50,456 bases of DNA from CAZJLN01 sp964540765. GTDB taxonomy: Bacteria; Chloroflexota; Anaerolineae; Anaerolineales; Anaerolineaceae. The translations under genes and the position numbers were made by a program. The stretch is taken from the NCBI GenBank assembly GCA_964540765.1, contig CAZINW010000013.1, positions 1-50,456 on the forward strand, given 5' to 3'. Below the pieces are notes generated by a model. That model was not told the DNA's origin. It ran no database searches and saw nothing but the letters and a program-made list of their open reading frames with translations. Positions 41,054-47,461 of this stretch are shown in pieces (the stretch's first letter is position 1; the number at the start of each line of letters is the position of its first letter).

Positions 41054-41515
41054 TTACAAGCGTTTTACCATGATCAGGCAAGGGTTATTTTCATCCCAGA
41101 TCTGGCTGAGCTCCTCAAGCGGTCTGAAACCCATTGCCAGGTAAAATGCCCTCGTCCCGGCATAATGCACTTCCGGGTGGGAAGTGCCCAGGGTTTTAAC
41201 TTGAAGATATTCGACATCCTGCTGCCGCAGCCAGTCCTGGGCGGCATGCATGAGCGCCCTTCCGACCCCACGGTGATGAGATTTTGGAAGTACACCCATG
41301 ACATGAACTTCAGCAGAGAAGGGGTTGTGCTGCTTGATGGTCAGAAAACCAAGCACGCCTTCGGAGTCACGTGCCAGGAAGGTGGGCAGTTTTTCAATAT
41401 CCGATACGTACTGTACAAGCGCACTTTCAATGCCAAACCAGTCAGGCAGGCTGCGCAAAATGGGCTCGCAGACCTCAGCCTGTCCAAGGAACGGACCGTC
41501 GATTTTGTGGGTCAT
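41054..41515 (-). CDS. GNAT family N-acetyltransferase
   Basis: A 153-aa enzyme with the acetyl-CoA-binding motif A visible as VMGVLPKSHHRGVGRALMHAAQDWL (pattern RGxGxAL). The C-terminal motif B region is YAGTRAFYLAMGFRPLEEL. The acceptor is unknown. Its own ribosome binding site is weak, and its ATG shares bases with the stop of a 24-codon frame that has a strong site, so translation may be coupled. Confidence 0.88.
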   Translation of the reverse strand: MTHKIDGPFLGQAEVCEPILRSLPDWFGIESALVQYVSDIEKLPTFLARDSEGVLGFLTIKQHNPFSAEVHVMGVLPKSHHRGVGRALMHAAQDWLRQQDVEYLQVKTLGTSHPEVHYAGTRAFYLAMGFRPLEELSQIWDENNPCLIMVKRL

Positions 41516-41586
41516 AGGCTGCCTCTGGTGTTTCTTTCTACTAAAAAAGGCGGTTTTTTAAAAGAATAAGTGGGGCAATCAGCCAA
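41512..41586 (-). CDS. Possible 24-residue leader peptide coupled to the acetyltransferase
   Basis: A TTG start at 41586 has AAGGAG exactly six bases upstream (complement of 41593-41598). The frame runs 24 codons (MADCPTYSFKKPPFLVERNT then RGSL) to a TGA that overlaps the acetyltransferase ATG as ATGA. The perfect site and overlap suggest a translated upstream frame; the peptide itself is unrecognised. Two TATAAT-like boxes lie a few dozen bases further upstream. Confidence 0.35.
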   Translation of the reverse strand: MADCPTYSFKKPPFLVERNTRGSL

Positions 41587-41712
41587 TGGATTCTCCTTAA
41601 TAGGACTCATGGTGCTCGGTATTATAGGTCGAAATGATTATAGCCTGTAAAGGACGGTATCAAACAGGAAGGTTGATTTACTTGTTATACACCTGCTCCG
41701 CAGCCTGCATGT

Positions 41713-42039
41713 TTAATTCTCAGTGAGCGAGGGCGCAAACAGACCAACCAGAGCGCCCACCGAGGCAGCTCCCAATGCAACCAGGGATTCAGGAATGACT
41801 GCATTCGTACTGCCGGTGATGACAATGATCAACCCGGCTATGGCAGCAATCACCGCCAGCAAACCCAGCACCACCACCGCATAGGAATAGACAAAAGGTC
41901 GATGAGGCAAAGTTCGAGATGCCTCCTTCACCAGGTCTTTTATCTCTTCCTCCGGGTTGGCTTTCAATGCTTCCAATCGCTGGGGATCATCACGGACGAG
42001 GTTGTACATTTCATTAGCAAGACGTTCTTCTTTTTTCAT
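41713..42039 (-). CDS. Small membrane protein of unknown function
   Basis: The product is 108 aa. It has a charged N-terminal part (MKKEERLANEMYNLVRDDPQ then EEEIKDLVKEAS), and two hydrophobic helices at about 50-73 and 83-100 joined by a short loop. No family is recognised. AGGAG eight bases before ATG 42039 supports translation. It stands alone between the acetyltransferase gene and a repeat-rich gap. Confidence 0.7.
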   Translation of the reverse strand: MKKEERLANEMYNLVRDDPQRLEALKANPEEEIKDLVKEASRTLPHRPFVYSYAVVVLGLLAVIAAIAGLIIVITGSTNAVIPESLVALGAASVGALVGLFAPSLTEN

Positions 42040-42115
42040 GTTAATTACTCCTTGAAAATAAAACTTATCAAAAGGATATGTTTCATGTCTTTCTTTGATA
42101 TATGAATTTTACATT

Positions 42116-42150
42116 AAATCGATAAAAAATAGTTAACTTTTCATCGATTT
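42116..42150. repeat. Long AT-rich inverted repeat
   Basis: AAATCGAT (42116-42123) is matched by ATCGATTT (42143-42150), with further A/T pairing and a GTTAAC in the centre. It may be an operator or a bidirectional element upstream of the small membrane protein gene. Confidence 0.45.
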
Positions 42151-42210
42151 GAGTGCTGTCGCCAGTGCATAAATCAATCCTTAAAATCTTGTATGTCAAG
42201 TATGCTTAAG

Positions 42211-42301
42211 GAGGGTGTTGAAAAACGTCATTCCCACAGGGGCGCAGTCCCAAACGGGACATAGAGTGAGCGTGCGAGGAATATCATCCCAGTTCCTTTG
42301 A
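42211..42301 (+). repeat. Dispersed repeat, left copy (long form)
   Basis: This 91-base unit starts GAGGGTGTTGAAAAA and ends GAGGAATATCATCCCAGTT then CCTTTGA. The same two ends, separated by a shorter middle, occur in inverted orientation at 43729-43778. The inner part (GTCATTCCC...GGGGCGC) also recalls the sequence right after the ribosomal terminator at 17366. Confidence 0.7.
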
Positions 42302-42400
42302 CGTCTTCAAGAAAAAAATGAGTTGAGGTTGGCAAAGATATTCATATATTTTCGGGATTATTGCTGCCCGAATCCAAATCATCAAGTTTTGTATTAAAAT

Positions 42401-42429
42401 TTGCTTGATATTTTGTAATTTTATATAAT
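42401..42429 (+). promoter_or_regulatory. Sigma70-like promoter of the lipoprotein cassette
   Basis: TTGCTT (42401-42406, 4 of 6 matches) and a perfect TATAAT (42424-42429) are 17 bases apart and lie about 45 bases before ATG 42473. Confidence 0.6.
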
Positions 42430-42472
42430 CATTAAGTACATGGTACATCACCATGGTAGAAAGGAGCAAAAG

Positions 42473-43228
42473 ATGAAAAAGTCTACCTTAATCTCCCTAA
42501 TTGTTTTGCTAACCTTGCTGCTCACACAGCTTGCCTGCAGTCAGACCACAATCCCGGTGCCCACGCTCACGCGCGGCTCTGGCAGCCTGGTCAGCGAAGA
42601 GCGCCCTGTCAGCGGCTTTGACAGTATCACCATCAATGGCGCCGGCGAGGTGGTCATCAACCAGGGCACCACTGAATCCCTCAAGATCGAAGCTGAAGAT
42701 AACATCATCTCCAACATCACCAGTGAAGTTGAGGACGGCACCCTGGTGATCGGCTATGACAAAGAACTCTGGGATAAGAAAATCCTGCCCAGCAAAACCA
42801 TGAGGTACTTCATCACGGTGATCGACTTGGTGAAGGTCACCATCAACGGCGCGGCAGAGCTCAATAATGACAGTCTGAAAACCGGCTCCTTTGATTTGAA
42901 AATCAATGGCGCCGGTGATTTAGAATTCAACAATCTCGTAGCTGACCAACTGACGGTTGAGATTGCTGGAGGGGCTGGATTGAAAGCGGTGGGTGAGGTC
43001 ACCAGCCAGGTGGTGGTGATCAACGGGGCGGGCTTTTACCGCGCTGATGAATTGAAATCCAGCCAGGCGGAGATCACCTTCAACGGCGCCGGCAGCGCCT
43101 TCGTGTGGGCAACAGATACGCTCAAAATGACGATCAACGGTGCTGGCACTATCAATTATTTCGGCTCACCGCAAGTCACCCAGACGATCATCGGTCTTGG
43201 TTCCATCAAACACATGGAAGACAAGTAA
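42473..43228 (+). CDS. DUF2807-like (head GIN domain) lipoprotein
   Basis: The 251-aa product has a lipoprotein signal ending in LTQLAC and then a beta-helix-like body. Its repeated units contain ITINGAGEVVI, VTINGAAEL, LKINGAGDLEF, ITFNGAGSAFV and MTINGAGTINY, the hallmark of the DUF2807 family. Such proteins are surface anchored and may bind polymers or other envelope components; no enzyme motif is seen. ATG 42473 follows AAGGAG; extra codons upstream are not part of the signal peptide. It is one base from the next gene and inside a pair of inverted repeats. Confidence 0.88.
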   Translation: MKKSTLISLIVLLTLLLTQLACSQTTIPVPTLTRGSGSLVSEERPVSGFDSITINGAGEVVINQGTTESLKIEAEDNIISNITSEVEDGTLVIGYDKELWDKKILPSKTMRYFITVIDLVKVTINGAAELNNDSLKTGSFDLKINGAGDLEFNNLVADQLTVEIAGGAGLKAVGEVTSQVVVINGAGFYRADELKSSQAEITFNGAGSAFVWATDTLKMTINGAGTINYFGSPQVTQTIIGLGSIKHMEDK

Positions 43229-43229
43229 C

Positions 43230-43688
43230 ATGAACAGACGTACAACCATTGCTGCAGGGGGCCTTCTGATCCTCTTTGGTATTATTGAGTTGGTGCACAA
43301 CTTCCTGCCGGATACATTTGCCTTTTTCACCTGGCCTGTCTCCATCATTGGCATCGGGGTGGTTTTCATCCCGGCTGCGATCGTCGGCGGGATTGGTGGC
43401 ATCCTCTACTACCAGAATATGAGCGGTGATTTTGGCAGCTGGTCCTATATGTGGGCATTGATACCCGGGTTTGTAGGGTTGGGCGTGATCCTCTCAGGTC
43501 TCATCGAAGGTCGGTTGCGCTCCTCCCTCTTTGGCGGACTGATCCTGATGGCGATCAGCCTGGCGATGTTCTTCATCTTTGGGGGTACTTTCGGCATGAG
43601 TGAGGAATTCGTGAAATACTGGCCATTGACCCTGATTGCACTTGGCGTAATCATCATGCTCAGCCAAATCTTAAAGCGCAAGCAATGA
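43230..43688 (+). CDS. Membrane protein of unknown function, four helices
   Basis: The 152-aa product starts MNRRTTIAAGGLLILFGIIE and has four hydrophobic segments with aromatic loop residues (FFTWPVSIIGIGVVFIPAA; WALIPGFVGLGVILSGLIEG; LTLIALGVIIMLSQIL). Similar four-helix proteins often accompany DUF2807 or LiaF/PspC-type envelope stress genes, but I cannot assign it. Start ATG 43230 is one base after the lipoprotein stop, so both are in one operon. Confidence 0.8.
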   Translation: MNRRTTIAAGGLLILFGIIELVHNFLPDTFAFFTWPVSIIGIGVVFIPAAIVGGIGGILYYQNMSGDFGSWSYMWALIPGFVGLGVILSGLIEGRLRSSLFGGLILMAISLAMFFIFGGTFGMSEEFVKYWPLTLIALGVIIMLSQILKRKQ

Positions 43689-43728
43689 AATTGTGACTAA
43701 TGAAAAGAGGTTGACTCAAAAGTCAGTC

Positions 43729-43778
43729 TCAAAGGAACTGGGGTGATATTCCTCACAAAGACATTTTTCAACACCCTC
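43729..43778 (-). repeat. Dispersed repeat, right copy (short form, inverted)
   Basis: Read on the minus strand from 43778 it gives GAGGGTGTTGAAAAA, one changed base, GTC, then a short spacer, and GAGGAATATCA with CCCAGTTCCTTTGA. The outer parts match the left copy at 42211-42301 with two differences; about 45 bases of the middle are lacking. Confidence 0.7.
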
Positions 43779-43781
43779 AAT

Positions 43782-43811
43782 TTGTAATCCTTGAAGAATA
43801 TGGGGTATACT
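43782..43811 (+). promoter_or_regulatory. Possible promoter of the glycosyltransferase gene
   Basis: TTGTAA (43782-43787) and TATACT (43806-43811) are 18 bases apart and about 32 bases before the start codon. The box begins only four bases beyond the right repeat copy. Confidence 0.45.
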
Positions 43812-43843
43812 GAAATTCGTATTGCAGAGAAAACAATGAGGTA

Positions 43844-44892
43844 GTGTTGACTGAAGGTATTAGTGTATTGATTTGTACCTATAATGGTGCAAACCGAATT
43901 GAAAAAACTCTTGATCATCTCGCCAGGCAGACCTTTACGAATCCAATTCCATGGGAAGTTGTTATCGTAGATAACGCTTCGACGGATGGGACAGCCCAGA
44001 TCGCGAAATCTTTTTGGAAATCCGAAGTTCCCTTAAGAATCATCTATGAACCCAAGTTGGGGGTTACCAACGCCCGAATTACGGGGATGAATGCATGCCA
44101 ACATTCTTATATTGGGTTCATCGATGATGACAATTGGGCAGCAGAAAACTGGGTGGAAACGGCTTATCTATCCATGGAGTTAAACTTAAATGCAGGCGGA
44201 ATTGGAGGACCGAGCGAGGCAGCCTTCGAATCCCCTCCACCTGCCTGGTTTGACAAATATGCAGGAAATTATGCGGTCGGAGAACAGCACAAATCTCCGG
44301 GACGCATCGAAAATCCTGATGCCTGTTATGGGGGGCAGACCTGGTCATCCGGAAAGAAGCCTGGGATGGTTTATCCAAGTTTGGTTTTGCGCCCCTGCTT
44401 CAATCACGCAAAGGCAATAAATTAATGTCCGGAGAAGAATCTGAGATACTTCTGCTGTTAAGATTGATGGGCTGGTCTTTATATTATGAACCACAACTCA
44501 AAATTCAACATTTTATGACCTCCAACCGATTAAATTGGCGCTATTATTTACGCTTGCGCAGGTCATTGGGGGCGACGTCTGTATATTTGGAATTATATAA
44601 AGCCATGATCCATACCATTGTTAATGGGGGGAGACCAACCCACAAGTCATGGAGGAAAGAATTGTCAGCAACCATTAAGGAAATACTGAAGGATCCGCCG
44701 GCTTTGTTTGCCGGATTGCTAAACACCCATCAAGGTAATTACCGCATAACGCGCATAAATTTTCAAATCGGAAGATTCAATGAACAGTTAAAACTGGGTA
44801 AGAAAATTGACGAAATTTACAGCAACCTTTTTGAGAAATACGTCTCAATTCAAAATACCTGTAAACTATCAAAGCGTGATATGGAAAACTAA
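43844..44892 (+). pseudogene. Family 2 glycosyltransferase interrupted by a frameshift at a G6 tract
   Basis: Two adjacent frames (43844-44425 and one ending at 44892) together encode a single GT2 protein of about 350 aa. The first has ISVLICTYNGANRIEKTLDHL, VDNASTDGT and the metal-binding DDD in IGFIDDDNWAAENW. Past a run of six G (44330-44335) the reading continues correctly only one base out of phase: ADLVIRKEAWDGLSKFGFAP, then GEESEILLLLRLMGW and YYEPQLKIQHFM. With four or seven G the gene would be whole. It could be a phase-variable gene, a real mutation or a sequencing error. The enzyme would add a sugar to a cell-surface glycan. GTG 43844 or TTG 43847 is the start. Confidence 0.85.
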
Positions 44893-44934
44893 ATATCATT
44901 TTTTTCATCCATTTTCGAGTATGAAATGCATTCC

Positions 44935-44964
44935 TTGTAAAGAATAAAGAAGATGGGGTAAAAT
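44935..44964 (+). promoter_or_regulatory. Promoter giving a probably leaderless HIT mRNA
   Basis: TTGTAA (44935-44940) and TAAAAT (44959-44964) are 18 bases apart. The -10 ends six bases before ATG 44971, and no ribosome binding site precedes that codon. Confidence 0.5.
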
Positions 44965-44970
44965 TTATTC

Positions 44971-45453
44971 ATGGAACACCTCTGGGCCCCCTGGCGCATG
45001 CAGTATGTCAATGCGCATAAAAGTTATGACGCCTGCGTCTTCTGTGTGGCTCAGACGCTTGAAGATGGCTTTGAAAACCTGATCGTTTACCGCGGTGAGT
45101 ACGCCTTTGTGATCCTGAATCGTTATCCCTACAACAGTGGGCATTTGCTTGTGGTGCCCTATCAGCACATTGACACGCTTGAAGGTCTGCGCCCAGAAGC
45201 CCGTGATGAGTTGGTGGCTTTGGCAACCAGGGCTGTGAGCATTCTCAGCGGGCTGTATCACCCGCAGGGTTTCAACCTGGGCATCAATCTTGGTACAGCC
45301 GCCGGTGCCGGCATCGCTGAACACCTGCATATGCACGCGGTGCCGCGCTGGGGTGGCGATACCAATTTCATCTCAATCATCGGAAAGACGCGCGTGCTCC
45401 CCGAAGAACTTTCAGAAACCTACCAGCGCCTTTACGATGCTTGGCGGGCATAA
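44971..45453 (+). CDS. HIT family protein (histidine triad nucleotide hydrolase/transferase)
   Basis: The 160-aa product has the triad HLHMHAVPRW (H118, H120, H122) and GHLLVVPYQH. A possible metal-binding pair CVFC is near residue 22, as in ApaH-like HIT proteins with the opening MEHLWAPWRMQYV. Such enzymes hydrolyse AMP-linked dinucleotides such as Ap4A or act as phosphorylases. It is a single-gene unit with the promoter described upstream. Confidence 0.93.
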   Translation: MEHLWAPWRMQYVNAHKSYDACVFCVAQTLEDGFENLIVYRGEYAFVILNRYPYNSGHLLVVPYQHIDTLEGLRPEARDELVALATRAVSILSGLYHPQGFNLGINLGTAAGAGIAEHLHMHAVPRWGGDTNFISIIGKTRVLPEELSETYQRLYDAWRA

Positions 45454-45549
45454 TGCCGACGTGCCATGATATCGGGCTGGTGTTCCTATGGATTGGCAAT
45501 CTCCGCTTCAAGTGCGAGTGAGGTGACTATCACCCCTTTGAATGATCCC

Positions 45550-45578
45550 TAAACACCCATAAATCTGCGTGCTATAAT
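45550..45578 (+). promoter_or_regulatory. Promoter of the dynamin-like GTPase gene
   Basis: TAAACA (45550-45555, 4 of 6 matches) and a perfect TATAAT (45573-45578) are 17 bases apart. A strong AGGAGGAG site follows before ATG 45599. The predicted leader is only about 14 bases. Confidence 0.5.
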
Positions 45579-45598
45579 CAACAGGAGGAGTTCAAATT

Positions 45599-47326
45599 AT
45601 GAAAATACTAACCACAGAGCAGGAAAACCTTTTACAGCGTGAACGCAACTTCCTCAATAACTTGAGGGTCAGGTTGGTCGATTACGACACTTCAAAAGAA
45701 GATTTGGACACATTGGGGCAGTCCATTTCCCAACTTGACGACCTTTTTTTGCTGGTGATCGTCGGGGAATTCAATGCCGGCAAGAGCGCTTTCATCAACG
45801 CCTTATTGGGTCAAAAATTGCTCAAAGAGGGCGTCACGCCGACCACATCGCAGATCAATATTCTGCGTTTTGGCGAAAAACCTGAGCACCGCCTGGTGGA
45901 AGAAAACCATGAAGTGATCCTGATGCCCATAGATCTCCTCTCCGAGGTCAGCATCGTTGACACGCCCGGAACAAACGCCATCATCCGTCATCATGAGGAA
46001 CTGACCACGCATTTTGTTCCGCGTGCTGACCTGGTGCTTTTTATCACCTCTGTTGACCGCCCATTCACCGAAAGCGAACGTAGTTTCATGCAGCAAATCC
46101 GCGACTGGGGCAAAAAGGTGGTCATTGTTTTGAACAAGGTGGATCTATTACAGGATGAGGATGAACTGCGCCAGGTGGAAACTTTTGTGAGAGAAAATGC
46201 CCAATCCCTCTTGGGTGTTGCACCCGAAGTTTTCACGGTGAGCGCGCGGTTTGCTTTCCGTGCAAAGAATGGCGAACCCCATCTCTGGCAAAGCAGTCGC
46301 TTTGAGGCGCTTGAGAATTATATCCAGACCACCCTTGATCAGAACAGTCAAATCCGTCTAAAGTTTTTGAACCCGCTTGGCGTCGGCGCACACCTGGTGG
46401 ATAAATACAGCCAGGCGGCCGATCGACAGCGCCAAATTCTGGATGAAGACCAGAACCTTCTACGCAATGTGGAGCGCCAGCAGGAAATTTACAAGACTGA
46501 CAAGCAGAAGAATTTTTTCCTGCGCATGGCGGATGTGGAAAACATCTTCTTTGAGATGGAGCAGCGCGGTGATGCCTTCTTTGAAGATCGCTTCCGCCTG
46601 GCGCGTGTGATCGACCTCTTAAAAAAGGAACGCATGCAGGAGGACTTTAAGCGGGAAGTCGTTGCCGGCGTGCCCCAGCTTGTGGAGCAAAAGGTTAACG
46701 AATTGATCGATTGGCTGGTGGAGTCAGACCTGCGTCAGTGGAAAGCCGTCACCAATTACCTGACCGATCGCCAGCGTGAATACAAAGACCGCATCATTGG
46801 TGAACCGCTCACTGCGAGTTTTACATACGACCGCGACCGGCTGCTGGATGCCATCGGGCGTGAGGCGGAGCGCGTGGTAGAGACTTATGACAAGCAACTT
46901 GAGGTTGAAAAGATCGCTGCTGACGCTCAAAATGCCGTGGCGACATCTTTGGCAGTTGAAGTGGGCGCAGTCGGGCTGGGTGCGCTTATCACTGTACTGG
47001 CCACCACCATGGCAGCCGACGTCACCGGCATTGTGGCAGCCAGCGTGGTGGCTGCGCTTGGGTTCTTTATCATTCCTTCCCGCCGGCGCAAGGCAAAAAA
47101 TGATTTGCACGAGCGCCTGACGAAGCTCAGAACCAACCTGGTGCAATCCCTGCAAACTGAATTTGATAAGGAAATGAATCGCAGCCTTGAGCGCATTGAG
47201 GAAGCCATTGCCCCCTATACACGCTTCGTGCGCGCTGAAACAGCCCGCACAGACCAGATCCGGCAGGAATTGAAATCCGCCGCATTGGAAATTGATCAAA
47301 TCCGGGCGATTGTTGAAAGTTGGTAA
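45599..47326 (+). CDS. Dynamin-like GTPase
   Basis: This is a large membrane-associated GTPase of 575 aa. The G domain has G1 GEFNAGKSAF (56-65), the G2 threonines in VTPTTSQ, G3 DTPG (121-124) and G4 NKVD (179-182). A long helical stalk rich in Glu, Arg and Gln follows. A hydrophobic hairpin is at about 450-490 (VGLGALITVLATT; GIVAASVVAALGFFIIP), then a final coiled-coil. This is the plan of bacterial dynamin-like proteins, which reshape or repair membranes. Many occur in pairs, but here no partner is adjacent. Confidence 0.9.
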   Translation: MKILTTEQENLLQRERNFLNNLRVRLVDYDTSKEDLDTLGQSISQLDDLFLLVIVGEFNAGKSAFINALLGQKLLKEGVTPTTSQINILRFGEKPEHRLVEENHEVILMPIDLLSEVSIVDTPGTNAIIRHHEELTTHFVPRADLVLFITSVDRPFTESERSFMQQIRDWGKKVVIVLNKVDLLQDEDELRQVETFVRENAQSLLGVAPEVFTVSARFAFRAKNGEPHLWQSSRFEALENYIQTTLDQNSQIRLKFLNPLGVGAHLVDKYSQAADRQRQILDEDQNLLRNVERQQEIYKTDKQKNFFLRMADVENIFFEMEQRGDAFFEDRFRLARVIDLLKKERMQEDFKREVVAGVPQLVEQKVNELIDWLVESDLRQWKAVTNYLTDRQREYKDRIIGEPLTASFTYDRDRLLDAIGREAERVVETYDKQLEVEKIAADAQNAVATSLAVEVGAVGLGALITVLATTMAADVTGIVAASVVAALGFFIIPSRRRKAKNDLHERLTKLRTNLVQSLQTEFDKEMNRSLERIEEAIAPYTRFVRAETARTDQIRQELKSAALEIDQIRAIVESW

Positions 47327-47461
47327 GCCAAAGTTTGAAGGATATTCAACCTACAAATCGGGAATCATATTCCCTATTACACAATGACGCAATGTGACAC
47401 TCCCAAGCGTCCACGAAGTATTCACACTTATCCAAGCTAAAAGTATTTTCGACAATTGGGT

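Larger units (their letters stand above)
42040..42400. other. Repeat-rich intergenic stretch
   Basis: No gene is seen. The stretch holds the palindrome at 42116-42150 and the left copy of a dispersed repeat at 42211-42301. AT-rich sequence leads into the promoter at 42401. Confidence 0.6.
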
